Shown here: piece after piece, positions 34,703-43,221 of the stretch
Position numbering within the stretch: position 1 is the stretch's first letter
How the letters are laid out: every line of letters begins with the position of its first letter
Source of the DNA: Candidatus Rikenella faecigallinarum
GTDB lineage: Bacteria; Bacteroidota; Bacteroidia; Bacteroidales; Rikenellaceae
Direction: 5' to 3'
Length of the DNA stretch: 64,000 nt
Assembly (NCBI GenBank): GCA_019113395.1
Contig: DXHL01000021.1
Span: 62,001-126,000, forward strand
Made by a program: the position numbers and the translations under genes
Notes under the pieces: model-generated
Databases searched by the model: none
The model's input: only the letters and a program-made list of their open reading frames with translations
What the model was told of the DNA's origin: nothing

Positions 34703-36091
34703 TTAGCTTTCGGGAGCCGCTTCAAGGGCATCACCCGTCGCCGCTGCCCCGGCACTCACGTTACGACCCGCATCTTCCTTGGGCCAGTATTTCTTGAGGA
34801 TAGCCTCCTTGATGGCCACTTCGCTGGGCGAGAAGTATTTGGCAAAGAGTTTCCAGGCCGTGTCGAGCATCTGGTTGATATCGATGTTGATGTCGATGGC
34901 CAGCAGGGCTTCCGAATACTCTTTGGCGAAGGCCAGCGTACGCTGGTCGTAGTCCGAGAGGTCGAAACCGTTTTCGAGTTTGGTACGGGCATTGGCGGCA
35001 TCCGAGTAGAGACGCACGGCCGCATTCATCACCTGGGGATGGTCTTCGCGGGTTTTCTTGCCGATAACGAGCTGTTTCAGACGCGAGAGCGAACGGAACG
35101 GGTCCACAATGACCTTGCCGATTTCGGCATCGTTGCGCAAGAAGAGCTGCCCTTCGGTAATGTACCCCGTGTTATCGGGAATGGCGTGGGTAATGTCGCC
35201 GTCATTGAGAGTGGTCACCGCCAGAATGGTAATCGAGCCCCCGCTGGGCAGCTGCACCGCCTTTTCGTAGATTTTGGCCAGGTCGGAGTAGAGCGACCCC
35301 GGCATGGAGTCTTTCGAGGGGATTTGGTCCATACGGTTGCTGACAATGGCCAGCGCGTCGGCATAGAGGGTCATGTCGGTGAGCAGCACCAGTACCTTTT
35401 CCCCTTTGTCCACGGCAAAGTATTCGGCCGCCGTCAGGGCCATATCAGGCACCAGGAGTCGTTCGACGGGCGGGTTGTCGGTCGTATTGACGAACGAGAC
35501 GATGCGGTCCAGCACCCCGGCATTGTCGAATACGGTTTTGTAGTAGAGGTAGTCGTCGTTGGTGAGCCCCATCCCGCCGAGGATAATCTTATCGACCTTC
35601 GCGCGAAGCGCCACCATGGCCATCACCTGGTTGTAGGGTTGGTTCGGGTCGGCAAAGAAGGGAATCTTCTGCCCCGACACGAGGGTGTTGTTCAGGTCGA
35701 TACCGGCAATCCCGGTAGCAATCAGTTCCGAGGGTTGTTTACGTTTATAGGGGTTCACCGTGGGGCCGCCGATTTCGCGCTCTTCGCCCTCAATCGGAGC
35801 ACCGTCGAGCGGTTCGCCGTAAGCGTTGAAGAATCGGCCGGCCAGTTGGTCGCTCACCTTGAGCATCGGCGGGTGGTGCAGGAACACCACTTCGGCATCG
35901 GTCGGAATCCCTTCGGTTCCGGCAAACACCTGCAGGGTCACGGTATCGCCCGCCACCTTCACCACCTGAGCCAGACGACCGGCCACCGTGGCCAGTTCGT
36001 CGTTGGCAGCCCCTTCGGCCTTGAGGGTCACCGTTGCTTTGGTGATGGCCGAGAGTTGGGTATATATTTTTTGAAATCCCTGAGTCTCCAT
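34703..36091 (-). CDS. V-type ATP synthase subunit B
   Basis: Non-catalytic nucleotide-binding-fold subunit of 462 residues. It contains GGPTVNPYKRKQPSELIATG, SGQKIPFFADPNQPYN in place of a Walker A loop, DMTLYADALAIVSNRMDQIPSKDSMPGSLYSDLA and the C-terminal helical domain. The P-loop replacement reads ADPNQPYN rather than SGSGLPHN, a recognisable Bacteroidota-type variant. A short Ala/Glu-rich tail (GAAATGDALEAAPES) extends the C-terminus. Confidence 0.94.
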   Translation of the reverse strand: METQGFQKIYTQLSAITKATVTLKAEGAANDELATVAGRLAQVVKVAGDTVTLQVFAGTEGIPTDAEVVFLHHPPMLKVSDQLAGRFFNAYGEPLDGAPIEGEEREIGGPTVNPYKRKQPSELIATGIAGIDLNNTLVSGQKIPFFADPNQPYNQVMAMVALRAKVDKIILGGMGLTNDDYLYYKTVFDNAGVLDRIVSFVNTTDNPPVERLLVPDMALTAAEYFAVDKGEKVLVLLTDMTLYADALAIVSNRMDQIPSKDSMPGSLYSDLAKIYEKAVQLPSGGSITILAVTTLNDGDITHAIPDNTGYITEGQLFLRNDAEIGKVIVDPFRSLSRLKQLVIGKKTREDHPQVMNAAVRLYSDAANARTKLENGFDLSDYDQRTLAFAKEYSEALLAIDINIDINQMLDTAWKLFAKYFSPSEVAIKEAILKKYWPKEDAGRNVSAGAAATGDALEAAPES

Positions 36092-36118
36092 AGTCTGTTC
36101 GAATATCGTTCGAGGGGG

Positions 36119-37879
36119 TTAGTTATTCTGTTCTTTAAGGATGTCCTGGACAGCATTGTAGTGACGTTTGAAGTCGTCGCTGTCAAAGGTCGAGAAGTTC
36201 ATCTGCCGCAGTTCGTTGATGAGGCGTTTGTAGTAGGCCACACAAGCCTCGAAGTCATCGAAATGGAACGTGCGTCCGCAGATGTCCATTACCAGGTTGA
36301 ACATATAGACCTGCCGCTCCATGGGGCAGTTGGCATCGTTCGCATCGAACGAGTCCTGTTGCAGGATAATGAAGTCGAGGAGTTCCGATTTCCAGTAGCG
36401 GTCGTGGTATTCGACCGGCACCCCGTCGTCCCCGAGGATGTTGATTTGTTCGAAGGCCTCTTTCCCGCGTTGTACGAGCGATTTGGAAGCCAGCACACGC
36501 GTCACCCAGTCCGAACCGTAGTTTTCGTCCAGGTATCCGATGATTTCGGGATATTCGAGGTATTTCGAGTAGCTTTCGAGGGGGTCGATGGCCGGGTAGC
36601 GTTTGGAGTCGGCCCGTGCCTGCGAGAGGGCATAGAAGCACCGTGCGGCCTTTTTGGTCGATTCGGTCACGGGTTCCTTGAGGTTACCCCCGGCGGGCGA
36701 CACGGTACCGATAAAGGTTACCGAACCGGTCTGGCCGTTGTTCAGGTAGACCACCCCGGCGCGGGCATAGAAGTTCGAGATGATGGCCGAGAGGTCCACC
36801 GGGAAGGCATCCTGTCCGGGGAGCTCTTCGAGTCGGTTGGACATTTCGCGGAGCGCCTGCGCCCAGCGCGACGTCGAGTCGGCCAGCAGCAGCGCCTTGT
36901 ACCCCATGGCCCGGTAGTACTCCCCGATGGTCATCGCCGTGTAGACCGACGCTTCACGCGCCGACACCGGCATGTTCGAGGTATTGGCAATGATGGTGGT
37001 TCGTTCCATCAGTTTGCGACCCGTGCGGGGGTCGTCGAGTTCGGGGAATTCGACGAAGGTTTCCACCACCTCGTTGGCACGTTCACCGCAGGCGGCCACG
37101 ATAATCACGTCGGCATTGGCCTGTTTCGAGATACCGTGCTGGAGGACGGTCTTCCCGGCACCGAACGGACCGGGGATAAAGCCCGTCCCCCCTTCGGCAA
37201 TGGGGTTAAAGGTGTCGATGGCACGGAAACCCGTTTCCATGGTTTTGAAGGGGCGCGGTTTTTCGCGGTAGGCCGTAATGGCCACCTTCACGGGCCACTT
37301 CTGCATCATCGAGAGGCCGTGTTCGACGCCGTTTTCGTCCACCACCGTGGCAATCACGTCCGTAATCTTGTAGTTCCCGGCCGGTGCAATCCATTTGAGG
37401 CGATAGGTACCCTCCATCTTGAACGGCACCATGATTTTGTGCTGCAACCATCCTTCGGGCACCCACCCGAGCCAGTCGCCGGCACGCACCTCCTGATTTT
37501 CGGCTGCCACGAGGGGCGTAAAGTCCCACCGCGATTCGAAGTCGAGCGGGTCGTTGTACTCCCCGCGTTTGAGGAAGACCCCTTCCATCGCTTTGAGGTC
37601 GTTCTGCAACCCGTCGTAGATACGGGTCAGGATACCCGGCCCGAGGGTTGCCTCGAGCATGTGGCCCTGGAACTCGACCCGCGTACCCCCCTTGAGGCCG
37701 CGCGTGCTTTCAAAGACCTGTACATACGCTTTGTCGCCCACCACCTTGATGACTTCGGCCATCAGCCGTACTCCGCCGTCCATCAGGATGTAGCAGATTT
37801 CGTTCTGCGACACCGGACCCGAAGTCTGAACCGTCACCAGGTTGGCTATAATACCAATTACTTCGCCCGTTGTTTTCAT
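36119..37879 (-). CDS. V-type ATP synthase catalytic subunit A
   Basis: Catalytic subunit of 586 residues. Walker A GPFGAGKTVLQ follows the ~80-residue 'non-homologous' insert typical of V/A-type A subunits; GERANE supplies the catalytic Glu, and LLLADSTSRWAQALRE and SPAGG complete the site. The gene lies 27 bp before subunit B. It couples ATP hydrolysis or synthesis to H+ or Na+ transport. Confidence 0.96.
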   Translation of the reverse strand: MKTTGEVIGIIANLVTVQTSGPVSQNEICYILMDGGVRLMAEVIKVVGDKAYVQVFESTRGLKGGTRVEFQGHMLEATLGPGILTRIYDGLQNDLKAMEGVFLKRGEYNDPLDFESRWDFTPLVAAENQEVRAGDWLGWVPEGWLQHKIMVPFKMEGTYRLKWIAPAGNYKITDVIATVVDENGVEHGLSMMQKWPVKVAITAYREKPRPFKTMETGFRAIDTFNPIAEGGTGFIPGPFGAGKTVLQHGISKQANADVIIVAACGERANEVVETFVEFPELDDPRTGRKLMERTTIIANTSNMPVSAREASVYTAMTIGEYYRAMGYKALLLADSTSRWAQALREMSNRLEELPGQDAFPVDLSAIISNFYARAGVVYLNNGQTGSVTFIGTVSPAGGNLKEPVTESTKKAARCFYALSQARADSKRYPAIDPLESYSKYLEYPEIIGYLDENYGSDWVTRVLASKSLVQRGKEAFEQINILGDDGVPVEYHDRYWKSELLDFIILQQDSFDANDANCPMERQVYMFNLVMDICGRTFHFDDFEACVAYYKRLINELRQMNFSTFDSDDFKRHYNAVQDILKEQNN

Positions 37880-37984
37880 GTATGGTTATTTTTACTTTTG
37901 AATGCTTGGTTTGGATGGGTTGCTGCCGTGCGGGCAGCAACGCCGCCGAGGCAAACTCCTATGGCCGCATCGGCCAGTCATGTA

Positions 37985-38995
37985 TCAGGTAAAACTTGGC
38001 ACCCCGACTGCGGCGTTAATGGCATCCGCAGTGGTCAGTCCGCCGACCAGTTCGCGGAAGGTACCCCGACCGCATTCGGCATCGAGCACCGCCCAGCGAT
38101 GCAGGATGTTGAGCCGTATCAGGTAGTCCATCACCCGTCCGATACCGAAGTAGTCCTGTTCGGCCAGCGTATCGGCAATGTCAGCCCTCAACTGGTCGAG
38201 TTTTCGCTCGCGTTCCACAAAATCTTCGGTCTCGAGCACCTGGACAAGTGCCTCGGCATAGGGGAAGGTGTCCTTCATCCCGAAATCTGCCGCTGCACTG
38301 TTCAGGTAGGCCTCCCGCAGTTCCGGATTGGTTTCTACAATCATCCCCGCACGGGTTTCCGCATCGAGGCCCAGCTGACGTCCCTTGTATGCCGCCACCA
38401 TGTTCCGCACGGTGCGGTCGCAGTCGGCCCACTGCCGCAAGAAGGCAGGAACCGCACTCCGCGCCGGACACAGGTCGCTCCACCGACCCGCTGAAGTCGC
38501 ATATCCCGATGCAGCCCCACACGTGTTGTAGAAAGTGATAAAGAGTTCCCGTTCCAGGTCATCCAGCGACAGGGGAGCCATCTCCTCGGGGTTTACGCTC
38601 TGCTCCTCGTCTGTTCGTGCACGGAAGCGGTCGACAAGGAGTCTCACCGAGCTCGGTACGGCCAGTCGGTCGAGGCGTTCGGCCAACTCTTCGGGCAACA
38701 GCTGCCCGCCGCCGTCCGTCTCATCGACCGTACGGTCCACCAGCAGCACCACCTCCTTGGGCGTCAGATTCCCCAACTGATTGAAAGGCAGTTTGGAACC
38801 CCGAATATACCCGATGATGTTTTCAATATCGTAATAGGTATAGAGGAGCCGTACGGCCCTTTGGTCAGCGGGTGAGAGTTCACCCATAATTTGCCGCTTG
38901 ATGAGGGGGACATCGATGCGGAGCGTCCCCGCCACGACACCGTCAATGTCGAACGGATAGTCCGGCAATCCCGCTATCAAATAATAATACTGCAT
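37985..38995 (-). CDS. DUF2764 protein (V-ATPase subunit C-like)
   Basis: Protein of 336 residues beginning MQYYYLIAGLPDYPFDID. It belongs to DUF2764, which in Bacteroidota and related groups replaces the C/AC39 subunit at this position in the operon. It is all-helical, soluble and rich in Leu/Asp. The start at 38995 is chosen over an upstream in-frame start (39097) because the family begins MxYYYLIAGLP. A role in linking the central stalk to the membrane ring is inferred from position. Confidence 0.85.
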   Translation of the reverse strand: MQYYYLIAGLPDYPFDIDGVVAGTLRIDVPLIKRQIMGELSPADQRAVRLLYTYYDIENIIGYIRGSKLPFNQLGNLTPKEVVLLVDRTVDETDGGGQLLPEELAERLDRLAVPSSVRLLVDRFRARTDEEQSVNPEEMAPLSLDDLERELFITFYNTCGAASGYATSAGRWSDLCPARSAVPAFLRQWADCDRTVRNMVAAYKGRQLGLDAETRAGMIVETNPELREAYLNSAAADFGMKDTFPYAEALVQVLETEDFVERERKLDQLRADIADTLAEQDYFGIGRVMDYLIRLNILHRWAVLDAECGRGTFRELVGGLTTADAINAAVGVPSFT

Positions 38996-39131
38996 AAATG
39001 TCCTGATTCCAACGTAAAATAAATCCGTTTTGCTTCGTCTTCCCGACGGGGTCATCTTCTCCCGCGAGCCACGCTCTCCCCCTACGGTTCGGAGCACGAA
39101 GCGTTCTCACAGTGCGATTTCGCGCACCCTT

Positions 39132-39746
39132 CTACTTCTCGTCTCCAAAGAGCAGCTGAGCCACTTTCGGACGCAGGTAGGAACGGAACAGGGCATCGAA
39201 ATCGGCATCGGCAAAGCTCACATAATAGCCCCCCTCCTTCACCATCACGCGAAACGGAACCCGCACGCGCGCATCGGTGACCACCTCAATCCCGTTATCG
39301 GCCCCGAAGCGTTCAGCCAGTGCATTTTTCACAGCCTCAACCAGTTCATTCCCCCGGTTTTCGGGCAGCACCACCCGCAGTCCCTGTTTCGGGTCGAGCG
39401 TTTGCACGGCCTCTACCGCCAGTTGCTGGATGAAGGAGTTGTCGCGCCATGCCTGACTCACGGCCGGAGTGACGACCTCCATCTGCACCATCGTTTCCAC
39501 CTGTTGGCGCAGGGCGCTTTTCAGCTGCCCGGCCGCCAACCGCACCTCGTTTTCGGTATTGGTTTTGAGCTGAGCGGCAGCTTTTTCCGCCTGAGCCGTA
39601 ATCTCACGCGCCTTATCCTGCGCTTCAGCCACGATTTTTTCCGCATCAGCATGCGCTTTGGCCAATACTGCCTCTGCTTCGGCACGCCCTTTCGAGAGTC
39701 CCTCGTTATAGAGTTTTTCAGTGAGTTGTTGGAGTTTGTTTTCCAT
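39132..39746 (-). CDS. V-type ATP synthase subunit E (peripheral stalk)
   Basis: Protein of 204 residues with a long N-terminal coiled coil rich in Ala, Glu and Lys (AEAEAVLAKAHADAEKIVAE) and a globular C-terminal domain, as in peripheral-stalk subunit E. It is the first recognisable ATPase gene of the cluster E-DUF2764-A-B-D-I-K. No separate F, G or H gene is seen between it and K. Confidence 0.88.
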   Translation of the reverse strand: MENKLQQLTEKLYNEGLSKGRAEAEAVLAKAHADAEKIVAEAQDKAREITAQAEKAAAQLKTNTENEVRLAAGQLKSALRQQVETMVQMEVVTPAVSQAWRDNSFIQQLAVEAVQTLDPKQGLRVVLPENRGNELVEAVKNALAERFGADNGIEVVTDARVRVPFRVMVKEGGYYVSFADADFDALFRSYLRPKVAQLLFGDEK

Positions 39747-39790
39747 GATATTAGGATGCTTTTACGCTTGACTAAATGAGTAATTCAGAG

Positions 39791-41275
39791 TTATTGGTGT
39801 TGCGGCCGAAGCAAATCGACCACCGTTTTGACCGGAGCAAAGGTCGAAATGGGTACCTCGACAAAAACCGTAGTCCAGTCGGCCATGGCTCCGTTCCACA
39901 GTCCGGGCAGCTCCTGTGCCTTGAGGGGTCGTCCGTCTTTGCTTTTTTCGGATATGAAACCTGTCTTTTTGTCGATATATTGTGTCAGGTCGAACTTTTT
40001 TCCCTGGAAATTACGCACCGCGCAGACCAGGTCCACCGGATTGAAATGCGTACCGCCTCCCATCAGTGCTTTCCGATGTTCGGGGTCAATCTGCGACGAC
40101 TCAGCGATTTGGAGCGACAGTGTTCCGGGCATCCCGAGCGAGGTTTGCGCCCAGAAGGGTCCTCCTCCCGGTTCCCCTTCGTTGCGCACCATGCCGCACA
40201 CACGCAGCGGACGGTCCAGCACACGCCGCAAATCGGCCATCGTCACCGAGGCCCCGGCCGGGAAACGATAGCAGAGTTTCTCTTCGACAAACTGCCGCAC
40301 CTCCGAGACAAACGCCTCATGGTCGGCCATCCCGCCGTCAATGGCTTTGAGATAGGAGAAGATTTGCTGCTGGAGTTCCAGCGCCACCGCTCCCAACGCC
40401 TTTTTATAGAGTACCGTATCCCCTTTCAGGTGGTCGGGCACCACGTTGTCCACCGTTTTGATAAAAATCAGGTCGGCATCGATACGGTTCAGGTTCTCAA
40501 TCAACGCCCCGTGTCCTCCCGGGCGGAACAAAATATCTCCATCGGCAGCATCCCCTTCGCGGAACGGGGTATTGTCCGGATTGACGGCAATCGTATCGGT
40601 CGAGGGCTCCTGTACCGAGTAGGTAATCTCATATTCCACCCCATACTTGGTCGCATACTCCCCTAACCGTTCCCCTACCAGCGCCTTGAAATCCTCCATG
40701 TGTTCGGGCGAAACGGTAAAATGAATCTTCGCCGGACTCCCCCCGTAGAGCGCCACCTCCACCAGGTGTTCTTCCATGGCGGTACGCCCGCCCTGCGGAT
40801 ATTTATGGAATTTTATAAGACCTTTGGGCTTTTTGCCCAGCCCCAATCCTGTACCTTCGGCAGGGTCGCCGCCCACAATCGCCGCCACCATCGCCTTCGG
40901 GTCCTTCATATTGACCTGCTGTTTGACGAGGTCTTCGTAGAAGGCAAACTTTTCGAGCCCCGAAAGCACCGCTTCAACCGCAGCACTGGCCTTGCGTTCC
41001 CCGACATATTCGTAGAGCTCCTTGAACATCCGCGAAGCCGCCCCGGAAGCCGGAACAAACTTTTCGACCGTCAGCCGACACACCGACTTGCCATACATGA
41101 CGGCCAGTTCTGCCGCCTTTTCGGGGTCGAGTTTACGGATTCCGTCCCCCACAACCGCAGCACGGTCAATCGCCAGATACGGAAAACCGTTTCGGAACGC
41201 TTCGAGTTGTTCTTCTGCCGTGGCGGGGTTCATGCCCCGAGCGTTCAGTTGTGTCAGGTCTTTTTGAGTAAACAT
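39791..41275 (-). CDS. DUF4301 family protein
   Basis: Protein of 494 residues starting MFTQKDLTQLNARGM, the DUF4301 family of Bacteroidota. The segment FVPASGAASRMFKEL resembles the glycine-rich G-x-x-x-R-M loop of nucleotidyltransferases, and FRPGGHGALIENLNRIDADLIFIK resembles a substrate-binding part of sugar-phosphate nucleotidyltransferases. Function is not established. It sits 44 bp upstream of the V-ATPase subunit E gene on the same strand and may share its transcript. Confidence 0.82.
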   Translation of the reverse strand: MFTQKDLTQLNARGMNPATAEEQLEAFRNGFPYLAIDRAAVVGDGIRKLDPEKAAELAVMYGKSVCRLTVEKFVPASGAASRMFKELYEYVGERKASAAVEAVLSGLEKFAFYEDLVKQQVNMKDPKAMVAAIVGGDPAEGTGLGLGKKPKGLIKFHKYPQGGRTAMEEHLVEVALYGGSPAKIHFTVSPEHMEDFKALVGERLGEYATKYGVEYEITYSVQEPSTDTIAVNPDNTPFREGDAADGDILFRPGGHGALIENLNRIDADLIFIKTVDNVVPDHLKGDTVLYKKALGAVALELQQQIFSYLKAIDGGMADHEAFVSEVRQFVEEKLCYRFPAGASVTMADLRRVLDRPLRVCGMVRNEGEPGGGPFWAQTSLGMPGTLSLQIAESSQIDPEHRKALMGGGTHFNPVDLVCAVRNFQGKKFDLTQYIDKKTGFISEKSKDGRPLKAQELPGLWNGAMADWTTVFVEVPISTFAPVKTVVDLLRPQHQ

Positions 41276-41307
41276 ACGCTACGGATTTCGATGGTGATAC
41301 CAAAGTC

Positions 41308-41315
41308 TAAAGTTA
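41308..41315 (-). promoter_or_regulatory. near-consensus -7 box (TAACTTTA)
   Basis: Minus-strand TAACTTTA, one base from consensus, 33 bp upstream of the DUF4301 gene. Confidence 0.35.
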
Positions 41316-41326
41316 GGTATTATTTC

Positions 41327-41334
41327 TAAATTTG
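41327..41334 (+). promoter_or_regulatory. Bacteroidota -7 box for murB (TAAATTTG)
   Basis: Exact TAnnTTTG match 30 bp upstream of murB. Confidence 0.55.
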
Positions 41335-41363
41335 TATCAAAATTCCACCTCCAAAGCGACAAG

Positions 41364-42380
41364 ATGACCAATTTTTTCGACAATTTCTCCCTCCGAAGCC
41401 ACAACACATTCGGTCTGGAGGCCACGGCACGTTATTGGGCAGAATTTCACTCGACGGCCGAACTGATTGAAATAGTGCGCCATTGCCGGGAGCATGACCT
41501 GCCATGGTATGTGCTGAGCGGCGGCAGCAACATCATCCTGACGGGAAACTTTCCGGGTGTTATCCTTCACCCGGCCGCCCGGACCATTACCCGACCGGAA
41601 CCCACGCTGGTACGCGCCGAAGCAGCCGTCGTATGGGATGAGTTGGTAGCCTGGTGCGTGGAACAGGGCTTGGGCGGTCTTGAGAACCTTTCGCTCATTC
41701 CGGGATATGTAGGGGCATCGCCGGTGCAAAATATCGGAGCCTACGGTGCCGAAGCCAAAGACACCATCGAAACGGTAGAATACCTCGACACCGAGACCCT
41801 GCAAATCGTGCGGCTGCCGGGAAGAGACTGCGCGTTCGGTTACCGCGAGTCCATCTTCAAGGGGACGCTGCGTGGTCGGGCGATTGTGACGGCCGTCGAA
41901 TTTCGCCTGACGGATGAAAAAAGTGGGAATTATACCTATAATATAGGATACGGCGATTTGCACGAAAAAGTCATGGCTTTGGGAGGAGCATCCCTGGCAC
42001 ATATTCGGGAAGCGGTCATTGCCATTCGTCAGGCCAAACTGCCCGACCCTGCCGTCACGGGCAATGCCGGCAGTTTTTTCAAAAATCCCGTCATTCCGGC
42101 GGCACAGGCTGCTGCACTGCGGGCTCAACATCCCGATATGCCGGGCTATACGAGTGCCGATGGCAGTGAGGTCAAAGTGCCTGCCGCCTGGCTGATTGAC
42201 CGCGCCGGATGGAAGGGTTTTCGCTGCGGCACGGTCGGCGTCCATCCCAAACAGGCACTGGTTATCATCAATCTGGGCGGGGCCACGGCTCAGGAGATTT
42301 TGAATCTGGCTCGGCGTATTATCGCCGATGTCGAGCAGAAGTTCGGCATTCACCTCACCATGGAGGTCAATGTGTTGTAA
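41364..42380 (+). CDS. murB: UDP-N-acetylmuramate dehydrogenase
   Basis: FAD enzyme of 338 residues that reduces UDP-GlcNAc-enolpyruvate to UDP-MurNAc in peptidoglycan synthesis. It shows the FAD-binding VLSGGSNIILTG and GLGGLENLSLIPGYVGASPVQNIGAYG, and the catalytic TGNAGSFFKNP. It is the type I (E. coli-like) form by length and by the FAYRESIFKG-like segment. It is followed by a repeat tract, not by another gene. Confidence 0.95.
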   Translation: MTNFFDNFSLRSHNTFGLEATARYWAEFHSTAELIEIVRHCREHDLPWYVLSGGSNIILTGNFPGVILHPAARTITRPEPTLVRAEAAVVWDELVAWCVEQGLGGLENLSLIPGYVGASPVQNIGAYGAEAKDTIETVEYLDTETLQIVRLPGRDCAFGYRESIFKGTLRGRAIVTAVEFRLTDEKSGNYTYNIGYGDLHEKVMALGGASLAHIREAVIAIRQAKLPDPAVTGNAGSFFKNPVIPAAQAAALRAQHPDMPGYTSADGSEVKVPAAWLIDRAGWKGFRCGTVGVHPKQALVIINLGGATAQEILNLARRIIADVEQKFGIHLTMEVNVL

Positions 42381-42474
42381 CGCTACGGTGTTTGTTACAG
42401 AGTTCCTAATCCCCTTCGCGCGGTGAGGCTGCTGTTCAAACACCCCCACAAACACACACCATTCCTCCACTATC

Positions 42475-43125
42475 CATACCAGTTCTCAGCCAGCGGAGGG
42501 AGAGCTTACGTTGGGAGCGAATGCTCGACCCTTCGCCTGAGGTGAGTGCGGGCTGACGGTTTCTCAGGACACCGAAGCTTCTCGGACAATCCCTTCCGCC
42601 ATTTTCGGTCGGCGCCGCCCCCCGACGACTGAAAGCCGTCCGGCGCCTGACCGACGGTTTCTTTCGAAACCATTTTCTCAGACACGGGTCGGCTCGAGTA
42701 TCCGCGCTCCCGCAACCCGCAAAGTTTTTAGGCCGAAGCCGCCCGGAAGCGGAGGCCTGCACGGTTTCTCGCGAAACCGATTTTTTCAGACACGTGTCAG
42801 TTGAAGTACCGACAATACATCCTAATGCGAAGCAAAGCCGACTGCAGTAGCAGTCGTGAGAGCCGCAGCCTCGTCCCGTGAAGGCTCGATGCCCAGCTGT
42901 ACCGGGTTGCTGAAGCAACCCGTCGGTCCGAAGCCCCCCCGGCGGAGGACCGAAAATAGCCGAAGCTATTTTCACTCTCCGCTGGCTTCGGCCCGTGGCG
43001 CTTTTTAGCAAGATTCCCGCGCCATATCGTAACGACATGACGGTTCCAAAACAATAGAAAATAGGCACTTCTAAGTTAAAGCCTGCGGAGGCAGGCACCG
43101 CTCGGCACAGAAGCCGAGCGGTGCC
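42475..43125. repeat. mosaic palindromic repeat tract B (no cassette)
   Basis: Non-coding tract between murB and hppA. It contains an imperfect palindrome at about 42608-42651 (arms GGTCGGCGCC / GGCGCC), a GGTTTC-TTTC-GAAACC hairpin, a truncated GGCCGAAGCCG element near 42732, a GACTGC hairpin near 42840, GGGTTGC-TGAA-GCAACCC at about 42903-42920, and a complete ~70-bp palindrome at 42923-42992 with inner GAAAATAG/CTATTTTC. It ends with two perfect hairpins: GCCTGC-GGAG-GCAGGC and GCACCGCTCGGC/GCCGAGCGGTGC. Several elements occur in the same order in the tract at 49.0 kb. Confidence 0.75.
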
Positions 43126-43150
43126 CGAAAGAGCACTTCTCCCATTCACA

Positions 43151-43188
43151 CGAAGGGCTGTTCGGGAAATATCCCGAACAGCCCTTCG
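43151..43188. terminator. 17-bp hairpin downstream of hppA
   Basis: CGAAGGGCTGTTCGGGA / TCCCGAACAGCCCTTCG is a perfect 17-bp stem with a 4-nt loop, 33 bp past the hppA stop. Neither side has a proper T-run, so it may stabilise the 3' end rather than terminate. Confidence 0.6.
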
Positions 43189-43221
43189 CTCAAAAAGCGT
43201 TTCGCTATCGACAGTATCCCG

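Noticed and set aside
35039..38494. Very long plus-strand open frame opposite the V-ATPase A and B genes
   Set aside because: It is an antisense shadow of GC-rich coding sequence; composition is His/Arg/Gly-rich with no recognisable domain, while the minus strand encodes well-known subunits.
42475..43125. Repeat tracts as a CRISPR array
   Set aside because: There are no regularly spaced identical repeats with unique spacers, and no cas genes; the units are palindromic and variable in length.
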